Positions 34,766 through 43,444 of a stretch of 64,000 nt of DNA are shown piece by piece. The notes under the pieces were generated by a model. That model did no database searches. It worked only from the letters and a program-made list of their open reading frames with translations, and had not been told where the DNA came from. The stretch is from CAUPWF01 sp963515125 (GTDB taxonomy: Bacteria > Bacillota > Clostridia > Lachnospirales > Lachnospiraceae), in assembly GCA_052116865.1 (NCBI GenBank), contig JBQKKG010000001.1:62001-126000 (forward strand), given 5' to 3'. Positions within the stretch are counted from its first letter, which is position 1, and each line of letters begins with the position of its first letter. The position numbers and the translations under genes are program-made.

Positions 34766-36165
34766 TAGTATTCACAGCTATCAGGTGTTCTGTGAAATGG
34801 AATTACATCTCTGATGTTTTCCATTCCAGTCACATACATTAGCAAACGGTCGAAGCCCATACCAAATCCTGCATGGTCACAACCACCGTATTTGCGTAGA
34901 TTTAAATACCACCACATGCTATCTGCTGAGATACCAAGTTCATTCATTCTTGCCAGCAGATGTTCATATCTTACCTCTCTCTGGCTGCCGCCCATAAGCT
35001 CACCGGAACATGGAACAAGCAGGTCAACTGCACCAACAGTTTCTTCGTCATCGTTTTGATACATATAAAATGCCTTGATGTCTTTCGGCCAATCATAGAT
35101 GAATACGGGAGCGTTAAAATGCTTTTCAGTGAGATATTTCTCATGCTCTTTGGCAGTATCCTCGCCATATCTAGGTTCAAACTCAAAATGTTCGCCAGAT
35201 TCTCTCAAAATGCGGATTGCTTCCTCGTGGCGTATTCTGGCAATTTTAGAGCCAATAACCGCATGCATTCTTTCTCTGAGTGGCAGTTTGGTAAAACTTT
35301 CAAGAAACGTTAATTCATCATCGCATCGCTCCACAATATATGCGAGAATGTTTTTCAGGAAATCTTCTTCAATATCCATCAAACGATTCAAATCACAGAA
35401 TGCCATTTCCGGTTCAATCATCCAGAACTCTGCCGCATGAGTCTTGGTGTTTGAGTTTTCCGCACGAAACGTAGGACCAAAAGTATACACATCGCCAAAA
35501 GCCATAGCAAATACTTCTGCTTCAAGTTGTCCGGTTACTGCCAAAGAAGCTGGCATCCCGAAGAAGTCATCTTTAAATATTTCCGTAGCAGACTTTCCAA
35601 CATAAGGGTTCATATTTGCAACATCAAGCGTTGTTACGGTAAACGTGTTTCCCGCACCTTCTGCATCGTTTGCCGTAATTAAAGGAGTGTTAACATACAG
35701 GAACCCTCTTTCTGTAAAATAGGTGTGGATTGCCTGTGCAGCCACACTTCTTATACGAAAAACTGCCTGAAACAGCCGTGTTCTTGGACGCAGATAAGCA
35801 TTCTCACGCAAAAACTCAATCGAATGGCGTTTAGGCTGTAACGGATAGTCCTCAGGAGAATCTCCCAACAAAACCACATTAGTCACATCCAGTTCAATCA
35901 AGTCGTTTTGTAGTTTCTGTCGTACAATACCTGTTGCTTCAATACAAGTTCCGTTGTGTAATGCTTTTAGTTTGCCATCCACATCTTTTTCTGTTGTGTA
36001 TACTAACTGCAAAGATTTGAAACAGCTTCCATCAAATAATTCAATAAAGCCCATGTTCTTTTGCTTGCGATGGTTGCGAATCCAACCTCGAACAGTTACT
36101 TCTTGATCAATTTGTGTTGCCTGTTGTGAAAATAGTTCCTTGATTTTTATACTTACGTTGCTCAT
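34765..36165 (-). CDS. asnS: Asparaginyl-tRNA synthetase on a mobile element
   Basis: 466 residues, complete. N-terminal OB-fold anticodon domain (VTVRGWIRNHRKQKNMGF), class II motif 2 FRAENSNT (residues 233-240), motif 3 GFGMGFDR near 433-440 and the AsnRS ending HRTPDSCEY. Attaches Asn to tRNA-Asn. It is preceded by a T-box leader and followed by a KTR gene in the cargo place between conjugation remnants. A second AsnRS on an element could act as an inhibitor-resistant copy, or the element may have landed next to a chromosomal asnS; the KTR coupling favours the first. Confidence 0.92.
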   Translation of the reverse strand: MSNVSIKIKELFSQQATQIDQEVTVRGWIRNHRKQKNMGFIELFDGSCFKSLQLVYTTEKDVDGKLKALHNGTCIEATGIVRQKLQNDLIELDVTNVVLLGDSPEDYPLQPKRHSIEFLRENAYLRPRTRLFQAVFRIRSVAAQAIHTYFTERGFLYVNTPLITANDAEGAGNTFTVTTLDVANMNPYVGKSATEIFKDDFFGMPASLAVTGQLEAEVFAMAFGDVYTFGPTFRAENSNTKTHAAEFWMIEPEMAFCDLNRLMDIEEDFLKNILAYIVERCDDELTFLESFTKLPLRERMHAVIGSKIARIRHEEAIRILRESGEHFEFEPRYGEDTAKEHEKYLTEKHFNAPVFIYDWPKDIKAFYMYQNDDEETVGAVDLLVPCSGELMGGSQREVRYEHLLARMNELGISADSMWWYLNLRKYGGCDHAGFGMGFDRLLMYVTGMENIRDVIPFHRTPDSCEY

Positions 36166-36216
36166 TTCTCATCCATCCTTTCATAAAATATAATATTTGG
36201 ACGGAAATTTGAGCAT

Positions 36217-36540
36217 AAAAAAATCCGTCCCTGTTTCCAAGGACGGATTGAAAATCCGCGGTGCCACCTTAGTTCGTCTTTGTCTCACAACATTGACCTT
36301 AATAGGTACAGATGTCTATGCGAACTTAGGAAAAGTACGGATAGTTATCGATACCCCTGCGCTGTAATGGGCGCTCCCATCATAGTCTCAGCATTGTTAA
36401 TCAATGCAGTCGGTATGCAGCTCCAAGGCGTTATTCGATTCCTTTGCAGGAACTTTGATTTCTCAAAATATCTTTCCTTGTATCCACTCTCAGCAAACGG
36501 GACTCTCTGTAACAATTTCAGATACCTACTGGTTCTCTTC
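36217..36540 (-). promoter_or_regulatory. T-box riboswitch of asnS
   Basis: On the minus strand the conserved T-box core AAGGTGGCACCGCGGA (plus 36255-36270) precedes a terminator (AATCCGTCC with GGACGGATT, plus 36222-36230 and 36241-36249) and a T-run. Upstream lies the long stem I region with AGAGAG near its base. An AAC triplet (plus 36432-36430) stands where a specifier codon for Asn would be expected, but I could not fold the stem with certainty. Uncharged tRNA-Asn should release the terminator. Confidence 0.9.
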
Positions 36541-36565
36541 GTTGCTTTATCTTGTTTAATTTATT

Positions 36566-36594
36566 ATTATAACATGATTGATTTTATAATGCAA
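36566..36594 (-). promoter_or_regulatory. Promoter of the T-box-asnS transcript
   Basis: Minus-strand -35 TTGCAT (36594-36589), 17-base spacer, -10 TATAAT (36571-36566). About 400 bases before the asnS start, leaving space for the leader. Confidence 0.75.
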
Positions 36595-36654
36595 GATATA
36601 TATAGATAAATTTTAATTGAACTTTTGAGTGAACTAAGAATAAAATCAATTAAA

Positions 36655-36675
36655 ATGTTGGATTTAGTCCAACAT
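36655..36675. repeat. Short perfect inverted repeat in AT-rich spacer
   Basis: ATGTTGGA-TTTAG-TCCAACAT. The spacer 36600-36879 contains this hairpin and little else; no gene is supported in it. Confidence 0.4.
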
Positions 36676-36879
36676 AAAAATGCCGTATTTTACTAAACTA
36701 TATGAACAAGTATACTGTGCAGATTAGTTAGTTTTAAGAGAAATTTAATTCCAATAAGAAATTATACACTACATAAAATCAAATTCTATTTCGTTCTCAT
36801 ATTATTACCTGAAATGTACAATGATATGGGGTGATATTAAAATGTACCAAGACGAAAGAAAACTTGATTTCAAGCCCTG

Positions 36880-37029
36880 CACCGTTTTAGGGTCGCACTC
36901 GTATGAAGATAACAATTCACCCTCATTTGTTTTCTCGGGATTTTTAGCATAGTCGGTGCGGTCGGCAAGGCAATCTGCAATGGATTTTCCTTTGTTTTGG
37001 TGCATGGAAATTAGCCTTGTGGTAGCGAT
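36880..37029 (-). pseudogene. Relaxase 5' fragment with lost start codon
   Basis: The minus-strand frame reads ATTRLISMHQNKGKSIADCL, then ADRTDYAKNPEKT and ECDPKTV, the N-terminus of Tn1549-type relaxases, followed by unrelated sequence. Where the family has ATG-GCT-ACC, this copy has ATC-GCT-ACC (37029-37021), right behind a good AAGGAGG, so even the start is mutated. A remnant of element 2. Confidence 0.8.
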
Positions 37030-37140
37030 AAAAACACCTCCTTTTAAGTTGAATAGCTTTTCGAGAATTTTTGTGGTAAATTATTTGTAGTGATGTAAGA
37101 GTTGAATGTCACAACTATGTTTTAGAGAGGAGAGGGTATA

Positions 37141-38076
37141 ATGTCTAAGAAAGGAACTGTCGGTACTTGTGCCTTATGCAAGAGAGAAAATATAGCACTC
37201 ATGCAAAGCCACATCATACCTAAATTAGTATATTCCAGAGTAAAAACATATCAAAACTCAAGATTTAGAAATTATTTTAATTTCAACGAACTTTTCCAAG
37301 ATGGCGAAAAAAAGCCAATGCTTTGTCATGATTGCGAAGAGTTTTTTAGTAAATATGAAGTCGGCTTTACCAACCAATTTCTTGACAAGTATCTAAAAGC
37401 AACTGACCAAACGCTTCCTCCTATATATGATGGTATACAAAACTATATAATAACTGTTGCATGGCGAATACTTTATGATGATTTGTTTGTATACAACTCA
37501 TTTGATGGCAATCATACCCGTACTCTTTATGAAATACTTGAAAAAAGATTAAGGAAATATTTAAATCAGATACGCACTGATAATATTAAAGTCAATACAG
37601 AGATTATTGAAAATAGTTTCTCTCATGAGCCACTAACCTTTGGAGAAAAGATTGCTTTTTATGAAAAAGAAATGAGTAATTCCACCTTAGAGAAATTAGA
37701 ACATATAGAAACTTTTATTTTTACATTGAAGGAATTAGGATATTCCGATGAAATAGTGAAGCTCCTTGATGCTTTTATTTTCGGCTACTGTTACAATACC
37801 CCTGACCATAAGAAATATGTAATTTTTTCGTCATATAAGGGCTTAGTTATTGCGACGGTTTTTTGGAATAACAACTGTATTTTTATCCCAAAGAATATTA
37901 AAGAACTTTTAAAATCTTTACAAAGTAAGAAGGTATTAAAAGCATCATTAAAAGAGGAAATTGACTATATCCTTGTTGAAATAAAGAAAGCATATCCAGA
38001 AAATCAAGCAATTTTAAATTCTAATAACACAAGGGAAAAGATTGCAAAACGGTATGAAAACTCAAAAAAGCTTTGA
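37141..38076 (+). CDS. HNH-like zinc-binding protein, copy 2
   Basis: 311 residues, GGAGAGGG site before ATG 37141. Same layout as the protein at 3379-4323: CALCKREN, MQSHIIPK, MLCHDCEEFFSKYE, then a helical body and basic end (KRYENSKK). It lies on the strand opposite to the surrounding element fragments, so it is an independent insertion with its own transcription. The neighbour gene of copy 1 (2440-3291) is absent here, so copy 2 works alone if it works at all. Confidence 0.65.
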   Translation: MSKKGTVGTCALCKRENIALMQSHIIPKLVYSRVKTYQNSRFRNYFNFNELFQDGEKKPMLCHDCEEFFSKYEVGFTNQFLDKYLKATDQTLPPIYDGIQNYIITVAWRILYDDLFVYNSFDGNHTRTLYEILEKRLRKYLNQIRTDNIKVNTEIIENSFSHEPLTFGEKIAFYEKEMSNSTLEKLEHIETFIFTLKELGYSDEIVKLLDAFIFGYCYNTPDHKKYVIFSSYKGLVIATVFWNNNCIFIPKNIKELLKSLQSKKVLKASLKEEIDYILVEIKKAYPENQAILNSNNTREKIAKRYENSKKL

Positions 38077-38172
38077 TGGTAGATAAGTGCAACTTGTAAG
38101 CTAATCGATAGTTGTGGATAAATAATAATATAACAAAAAAGCAGAAGCGCCACCATACTATATGGCAATTAA

Positions 38173-38201
38173 GGGGCGATAGCACAAAATGCTACCGCCC
38201 C
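38173..38201. terminator. Hairpin between convergent genes
   Basis: GGGGCG-A-TAGCA with TGCTA-C-CGCCCC around loop CAAAA, between the HNH-like gene and the minus-strand CD1845 gene. Likely shared transcription stop. The remaining ~100 bases of this spacer hold no gene. Confidence 0.5.
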
Positions 38202-38216
38202 ATACCATTTCTAAGA

Positions 38217-38498
38217 CTAAATGCCTTTCAGCCAATTATTGAAGTATTCCACCCTCACTATAATCCATGCTCCCATCAGCGGCAGCCCCCACGGGCTTAT
38301 GAGATAGCCTGTGATAAAAGCGGGTATTGCTTGTGAAAATCCTGCCACGATAATTGTACCGATACCGAGGGCAAACAGAACAAAGGACAGAACACCTAAA
38401 AGCCCACCGCCAAACACAAGCACAAACTTCGATATTCCAAGTAGGATATTAAGTGCCAAAGTGATTGGTAGCAACACGATTTTAAGTAATATTTTCAT
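38217..38498 (-). CDS. CD1845-like small membrane protein
   Basis: 93 residues from ATG 38498 (GGAGGGG upstream on this strand). Three hydrophobic helices (ILLKIVLLPITLALNILLGI, FGGGLLGVLSFVLFALGIGT, ITGYLISPWGLPLMGAWIIV). Small proteins of this shape stand next to mobC and relaxase in Tn1549-like elements. Intact despite the decayed neighbourhood. Confidence 0.65.
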   Translation of the reverse strand: MKILLKIVLLPITLALNILLGISKFVLVFGGGLLGVLSFVLFALGIGTIIVAGFSQAIPAFITGYLISPWGLPLMGAWIIVRVEYFNNWLKGI

Positions 38499-38566
38499 AA
38501 GCACCCCTCCATATCGCTTGTGTATTTATCGTAGCAGAAGAAAGGGAAAGTGTCTATCTTGTCATT

Positions 38567-38676
38567 TCAAATCGCCGCCAATCTAAGCATGATTTCCTCG
38601 GCAGCACTCCAAAGCCTATCATAGCTTTTTCGCAAATCCTCAATGTCCTCACTGTAAATACTGCCTGTTTCATGTA
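38567..38676 (-). pseudogene. mobC 3' fragment
   Basis: The minus-strand frame ends VHETGSIYSEDIEDLRKSYD, RLWSAAEEIMLRLAAI-stop, which matches the usual end of MobC proteins; its 5' part is missing and the frame is closed just upstream, where virB4-like sequence begins. Deletion junction at about 38676. Confidence 0.6.
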
Positions 38677-39143
38677 CCCGTTTGGATTGCTTTCATTTGG
38701 TCTACCGACTGAATGTGTATGGTAACAATGAGGTTGCTCTCCATTTCGAAAAAGTCGGACAGCACACGGTCATTCAGTTCGGGGGCGAGTATCTGCAAAA
38801 AGGATACCGCACCGTATTTATCGCCTGTTCTGAATGTGCCTTTCTCCTTAAACTGAAAAGAGGGCGGAGCGATAAAGTCCTTTGTACTAAGCCCCGAGGG
38901 TGCAAGCCAACTCCACTAAAAGTAGAACGGGTCATTGCCACTCATACGAAGAATGTTGTGCATGAGTTTTAACCTCTGCTTTCCGTAAAGAGAGGTGAGT
39001 TGCGCACCCAATCGCTTAAATGCGTTCCACAGGTCATTTTCAATGCGTTCAAGACGGGGCTTTGCGATTTTGATATTCTCGGCTTTAATGCCAAAGGTCA
39101 GATACTTGGTTTTCACAAGCCCGTTGTTGTCCCTTGCAAGCAC
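38677..39143 (-). pseudogene. virB4 internal fragment with in-frame TAG
   Basis: Minus-strand translation gives NNGLVKTKYLTFGIKAEN..., PRLERIENDLWNAFKRLGA, then NDPFYF-TAG-WSWLAPSGLS..., then DFIAPPSFQF, ILAPELNDRVLSDFFEMES and IHIQSVDQMKAI: the N-terminal third of ICE VirB4 proteins. The TAG (about 38925) repla­ces a codon inside the domain, and both ends are deletion joints (to prgI and to mobC). Confidence 0.75.
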
Positions 39144-39331
39144 AGCGGCAGCATGAGAAACATCATTACAAGTACCGCAGGGCTTGTGCCGATGTAGTCC
39201 TTGAGAATAAAAAAGGGCGGTAGTCCTACTGCCAATGCCGCCGAAAAGCAGATAATTTGCCGCTTGGTAAGGTTTAGGGCCACCTTTGTTTTGACATTGC
39301 TTAAATCTTTGGGGATTGGTACATAAGCCAT
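39113..39331 (-). pseudogene. prgI 5' fragment fused to virB4 remnant
   Basis: 72 codons from ATG 39331 (AGGAGG site): MAYVPIPKDLSNVKTKVALN, KRQIICFSAALAVGLPPFFI, a normal PrgI start; after MMFLMLPLCL the sequence turns into virB4-like sequence in another frame. One deletion removed the end of prgI and the start of virB4. Confidence 0.75.
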
Positions 39332-39387
39332 AAAATCCTCCTTTCTGACTTGCTGTGCAAGGTCTTTTTAGTGTGCAAGCCCATGTA

Positions 39388-39882
39388 TCAATGGGCTGAA
39401 AATATGCTCTTTGCCAATGTACCCGTCTTAAAGAGGGAGAAGCAGAGCAGCACCGTATACATCATGCAAGTCCAAATCGCTTTTATGGGGTCATTACCTG
39501 TTGCAATGGACTGGATAAGCACTGCATAGATACCAACGCACACCATGATAAGGAAACCTTGAAATGCGAGGGCAAGCAGAGCTTTGAGGTAGTTGTTTCC
39601 CATGTTCCACTCCTTGCTTGACATTGTAGCAATGGGGATTGCTCCAAGAGATGTCATGAGGTAGATTTCAAGCATTCTTCCGTACACGATAATGAAAATA
39701 CAGACGGTCAATGCCCACATGATAATACCCATAAAGAAGCTTTGCAGATACAGCCCCAAGCCGTACTGTTTTGATTCATCATCTGTTAGGGTAGAAGTAA
39801 ACATACCGCCTTCTAAAATCAACGCAAGGTTTTGTTTCAATTTTCCACATCGAGGATATTCCTTAATTTGTTCCATCGCCAA
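39388..39882 (-). pseudogene. VirB6/TrbL-like C-terminal fragment
   Basis: 164 codons. After a short unrelated start it has the VirB6-type helices (FFMGIIMWALTVCIFIIVYG, YLMTSLGAIPIATMSSKEW, LKALLALAFQGFLIMVCVGI). Full proteins have ~280 residues, so the N-terminal half is gone. Order with prgI and virB4 is the usual one, read on the minus strand. Confidence 0.65.
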
Positions 39883-39951
39883 GGAAAAGCCTTGCTAAAA
39901 GCCATTATTTTTGATAATCATACCCACTTCATTCAGGAACAATCCTATCTC

Positions 39952-40164
39952 CTAATCCGATAAGTTTTCTTTGAAACACAACAGAGTATTCGGATCTGTT
40001 TTCATCAAACAAGCAAGTGCTGGCAATAAAGCAATATCGGGGCAAGATAAGCCTTTCTCCCATTTGTTTAAAGCTGGTGCAGTAATGCCAAGATAGCTTG
40101 CCACTTGCTCCTGTGTTAGACCTAATGATTTGCGTTTGTCACGCAGTATATCGTTCATATTCAT
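39952..40164 (-). CDS. Short XRE-type HTH protein, probably 5' fragment
   Basis: 70 residues: MNMNDILRDKRKSLGLTQEQ, then YLGITAPALNKWEKGLSCPD and LLPALACLMKTDPNTLLCF. In longer homologs this HTH continues into a C-terminal domain after the segment seen here, so it may be truncated at ...ENLSD. RBS AGAGGTGA. Stands at the border of element 2 and the efflux region. Confidence 0.6.
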   Translation of the reverse strand: MNMNDILRDKRKSLGLTQEQVASYLGITAPALNKWEKGLSCPDIALLPALACLMKTDPNTLLCFKENLSD

Positions 40165-40294
40165 AAAATCACCTCTGAGTTAAAATTCTTTATGTATTTA
40201 TTTTAGCATGGAGGGAGGTGAAATACTATTGAGCAGTCGTTACACTGATAGTATATTTTATTTACCATAAGTTAATTTTGGGAAAACCACCGTC

Positions 40295-40382
40295 TTTTAT
40301 GCAAGTATTGACTGGACGATACTGGGTATGTAGACAATGCAAGAACCGTTACATATTAATTAAGGTGTAACTGTTCTTGCCA
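40295..40382 (-). repeat. Intergenic hairpin unit, copy C (after MATE gene)
   Basis: Conserved block (TGCAAGTATTGACTGGACGA, then TACTGGGTATGTAG) followed by a palindrome GCAAGAACCGTTACA ... TGTAACTGTTCTTGC. The block matches copies at 42453 and 43205, while the palindrome sequence differs. Acts as the terminator of the MATE operon on the minus strand. The spacer 40165-40294 contains a short TTG frame with a good GGAGGTG site but no recognisable gene. Confidence 0.55.
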
Positions 40383-40413
40383 AACTAAAATGTATTATTA
40401 AGATAACGTTTAT

Positions 40414-41757
40414 TTAACTCTGCACGATTGCTCGCAGATGACGTGCCGATCTATTCCAGATGATGACAGCGGCGATAAAAGTGAGGGCACCAGATAGGGT
40501 GGTTGCAAAAAACACGCCGTAAACACCCATAAGCAAGGTAAGCAGTACCAGACAAATCAGCGGAAACACAATAGTCCGAAACGCCATAATCAGCATGGAT
40601 TCTTTCGGTTTGTCCATGGCTGTTAAAAACGCACTTGTTACCATGTTATACCATGTAAACAGATAAGATGGCGCAAACAGTATCAAAGCAGCAATCGTCA
40701 TATTTGTCACTTCTTGGTCATTACCCTTTGAAAAGATACCGGCTAAAACATCCGGAAATGCGAGGATTCCAACCATGCAGAGCAGAGATACGGCAGCAGT
40801 TGTAATACTCGAAATCTTAAAAAAAGAGAAGGTTCGCTTGATTTCTTTTGCTCCCAAATTATAGCTGACCGCAGGCTGTATTGCGTCAAGAACACCATAC
40901 AAGACACTAACGAGCAGTGTGTCAATATACATGATAATGCCATAGCTTGCCACTGCAATTGCACCGCCAAGCGTCAGCAGAAAACCGTTGATCACCGTAG
41001 CAATAAAAGAGCCTGCAACTCCGCTGAAAAATTCGGAGCTGCCATTATACAAGATTCCCCAAACCTCTTTTGCGGATATTTGTGGCTTTGCAAAATGAAG
41101 GGTCATTTTCTTTGTGAAAAACGGTGCAAAAGAAAATACAGAACCAATCATCATGCTGATGACAGTAGAAATTGCTGAAAATTCAATTCCTAAGCCAAGA
41201 CGTACAATAAAAAACCAGTCAAGTGCAATATTCAGCACCGAAACAATTACGTTGATGCACATACTGTATTTTGCTTTGCCGCAGACACGGAGAAAATTGT
41301 CCATTGCAAACAGGGGCATGATGAACGGCAGCCCATAAACAAAGAAACGTGTGTAGTCGTAGGCAAGTGTTGCAAGTGCGGAATCTTGAATGACTGAATA
41401 AATCAGAGGCTTTAGAAAAATAACGCCAAGCAGTGTGAACGCAAGTCCTGTGCCGACCACCATCAGCACACTGGCAGAAAACATGTGCTTTGCCTTTTCG
41501 ATGTTTCCTTCTCCTAGTGTGGTGGACACCTTGACAGATGAGCCGACCGCAACCATGTTAGGAAGTGCCAGCACAATTGTCATAATCGGCATAATCAGAT
41601 TGACCGCAGCCAATGCCTGTGCGCCGATAAAGCGTCCAACAAAAATGCCGTCTGCCATCATATAGATTGAGGAAAAAACCATGCTTAAAATGCTTGGAAT
41701 CGTTAAATGAAAGAATACTTTCTTAATTGGAAGTGTTGCAAATTGTCTCTCGGTCAT
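40414..41757 (-). CDS. MATE-family multidrug efflux transporter
   Basis: 447 residues with 12 membrane helices; typical MATE features include SMVFSSIYMMADGIFVGRFI in helix 1, MPIMTIVLALPNMVAVG and a second half repeat (EFFSGVAGSFIATVINGFLL). Exports cationic drugs with Na+ or H+. Begins 6 bases after the TetR gene, so both form one operon controlled by the operator at 42379. Confidence 0.9.
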   Translation of the reverse strand: MTERQFATLPIKKVFFHLTIPSILSMVFSSIYMMADGIFVGRFIGAQALAAVNLIMPIMTIVLALPNMVAVGSSVKVSTTLGEGNIEKAKHMFSASVLMVVGTGLAFTLLGVIFLKPLIYSVIQDSALATLAYDYTRFFVYGLPFIMPLFAMDNFLRVCGKAKYSMCINVIVSVLNIALDWFFIVRLGLGIEFSAISTVISMMIGSVFSFAPFFTKKMTLHFAKPQISAKEVWGILYNGSSEFFSGVAGSFIATVINGFLLTLGGAIAVASYGIIMYIDTLLVSVLYGVLDAIQPAVSYNLGAKEIKRTFSFFKISSITTAAVSLLCMVGILAFPDVLAGIFSKGNDQEVTNMTIAALILFAPSYLFTWYNMVTSAFLTAMDKPKESMLIMAFRTIVFPLICLVLLTLLMGVYGVFFATTLSGALTFIAAVIIWNRSARHLRAIVQS

Positions 41758-41763
41758 AATTCA

Positions 41764-42354
41764 CTATGAATCCTTTCGTGTAAATAACTTTAAAATTGCC
41801 TCGTGCCATACCGCCTTCGGCTCAATAGGCAGGTCATACAAGATGGCAGAATCGATACCTACCAGCACCATATACAAAAGCTGTGCATTAACTGTTTCGT
41901 TGAAATCCTGTGTAAAAACACCAATTGCAATGCCATTGGCCATACACCCCAAAAGAAACTGATTGAGCCGTTCATTTGCGGCATAGACCATTTCTTTCAA
42001 AGCCGGAATTCTTGTCGTCTGCAAATCAATTTCTGCATACACCTTGCGAATATCCGGATTATCAAAATAGGAGTCTATCAGCTCGTAGCCGAAACGCAGG
42101 AGTTCTTTTTCATAGGTTTGAGAGTCAATGCCTGCTCGCAAAAGCAAAGAATTTTTCAGAAAATCATCTTCGTAAAGCTCAGATACAAGCTTTAAAAAGA
42201 TTTCCTCTTTGGATTTGAAGTAGTAATAGATGGATGCTTTTTTGATGCCAATCACATCTGCAATCTGCCCAATGGAGGTTTTATCATAACCACGCTGAGC
42301 AACCAAAGCACACATGGTATCTATGATTCGTTTCTTTGTAGCATTATCATTCAT
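41764..42354 (-). CDS. TetR/AcrR-family repressor of MATE operon
   Basis: 196 residues, AAAGGAG site. N-terminal HTH (TSIGQIADVIGIKKASIYYY, FKSKEEIF) and a TetR-like ligand domain. First gene of the operon, with a palindromic operator covering its transcription start. Confidence 0.9.
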   Translation of the reverse strand: MNDNATKKRIIDTMCALVAQRGYDKTSIGQIADVIGIKKASIYYYFKSKEEIFLKLVSELYEDDFLKNSLLLRAGIDSQTYEKELLRFGYELIDSYFDNPDIRKVYAEIDLQTTRIPALKEMVYAANERLNQFLLGCMANGIAIGVFTQDFNETVNAQLLYMVLVGIDSAILYDLPIEPKAVWHEAILKLFTRKDS

Positions 42355-42378
42355 AGCATTTTGCTCCTTTTATAAATT

Positions 42379-42394
42379 TACCTATCGTTAGGTA
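42379..42394 (-). promoter_or_regulatory. TetR operator
   Basis: Palindrome TACCTA-TCGT-TAGGTA just downstream of the -10 box, where a bound repressor would block transcription of tetR-MATE. Confidence 0.75.
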
Positions 42395-42395
42395 G

Positions 42396-42424
42396 ATTAT
42401 AACGCGCAAAAAACTTCCCGTCAA
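42396..42424 (-). promoter_or_regulatory. Promoter of tetR-MATE operon
   Basis: Minus-strand -35 TTGACG (42424-42419), 17-base spacer, -10 TATAAT (42401-42396). Confidence 0.8.
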
Positions 42425-42452
42425 TCCCTAAACAGGAATTGTTCCATCGCCC

Positions 42453-42597
42453 TTTTGCAAGGATAGACTGTAATATACTTGGATTATAACGTGAAAAGGC
42501 TCTACACTGATTAAAAGTGTAGAGCCTTCATTTCGTAATTAGTAAGATTTTATTGTGTAGGTGAAATTAAGTACCAACGGAGGGTGTGCTCATAAGC
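42453..42597 (-). repeat. Intergenic hairpin unit, copy A (after GNAT gene)
   Basis: Block with TTTTGCAAGGATAGACTGT, then the palindrome AAGGCTCTACACT ... AGTGTAGAGCCTT (about 42499-42531), then a tail (TAATTAGTAAGATTTT, GGGTGTGCTCAT) that ends in the GNAT stop. Tail and block recur in copy B around a different palindrome. Functions at least as a bidirectional terminator. Confidence 0.6.
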
Positions 42598-43030
42598 TCA
42601 TATATAAAATTGGATAAGGCATTCCCTGCTCGTCCGTTTCTGTTCTTTTGTAAACCCTAAAACCCATGTGCTCGTAAAATCCTTTTGCTTGTGGGTTTTG
42701 CTCGTTTACCCCTAACTCATTGACATCATATTCTCTAATTCCATATTCGAGCAAACTTTTCCCTAAGCCACAACCACGCTTTTGGGGAGTAATAAACAAC
42801 ATTTCAAGCTTTTGTCCATCAATACCCATAAATGCAACTGGAGCGTCACTTTTATCTTTGGCGATAATTAAATTAGGAATCTCGGTCAATACCTGCGGAA
42901 TATACTTTTGAATATTGTCTATTGCCTCGACTGACAAAAACAAATGTGTTTCTTTTACAGAGTCTTTCCATACTTTTTCAAGCTGATCTATAAGCACTTG
43001 GCTTCTATCTTCAACCTTCACTATTTTCAT
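42590..43030 (-). CDS. GNAT-family N-acetyltransferase
   Basis: 146 residues. Acetyl-CoA site in KRGCGLGKSLLEYGIREYDV, followed by VNEQNPQAKGFYEHMGFRVY, the usual motif A/B of GNATs. Substrate unknown; small GNATs of this type often modify drugs or small molecules. AGGTTAG region upstream gives a weak site. Flanked by hairpin units A and B. Confidence 0.85.
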   Translation of the reverse strand: MKIVKVEDRSQVLIDQLEKVWKDSVKETHLFLSVEAIDNIQKYIPQVLTEIPNLIIAKDKSDAPVAFMGIDGQKLEMLFITPQKRGCGLGKSLLEYGIREYDVNELGVNEQNPQAKGFYEHMGFRVYKRTETDEQGMPYPILYMSL

Positions 43031-43204
43031 GCTTACTAACCTCTCGTTATATAAATTTCACCCTATGGGTGCTTTTTTGTTTACTACCGTTTTGCAAAAT
43101 TTTTGTTAGATATGTAGGATAAGTTTACCATATTAAAGTGAGAGTTTCAACACTCAAGATGTAAACAATAGAAAGGATAAGCACTATGGAGCCTAAAATC
43201 AGAT

Positions 43205-43348
43205 CACCGTCTTTTTGCAAGGATACTCTGGACTATATTGGGCATGTAAAAGCAAAGGCACTGTACTAAAACAAATAGTACAGTGCCTTAATTTCATAAT
43301 TAGTTAGATTTTCTTGTGTAAGCCAAAATAAGTGGTAATAAAGGGTGT
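43205..43348 (-). repeat. Intergenic hairpin unit, copy B
   Basis: Block TTTTGCAAGGATACTCTGGA, TATTGGGCATGTAAAAG, palindrome AAGGCACTGTACT ... AGTACAGTGCCTT (about 43255-43289), then the same tail as copy A. Beyond it (43349-43440, minus strand) lies the 3' end of another gene (YDEDTKTIYFAEPDT-stop), so the unit again stands directly after a gene end. A 27-codon frame (ATG 43185) crosses it; probably not a gene. Confidence 0.6.
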
Positions 43349-43444
43349 GCTCATTAACTTTAGGTATCCGGTTCTGCAAAATAAATTGTTTTAGTATCTT
43401 CATCATAAATTGCAAGTAACACCGGCAGAAGAAAAAGAATTATC

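Noticed and set aside
36676..36727. Short frame MPYFTKLYEQVYCAD after the small palindrome
   Set aside because: No ribosome binding site and stops after 15 codons.
40231..40272. TTG frame (MSSRYTDSIFYLP) with strong GGAGGTG site
   Set aside because: Only 13 codons; perhaps a truncated gene start, but no family could be assigned.
43185..43268. 27-codon frame with RBS crossing hairpin unit B
   Set aside because: The conserved sequence is shared with copies A and C in other frames, so conservation is at DNA level; no credible protein.
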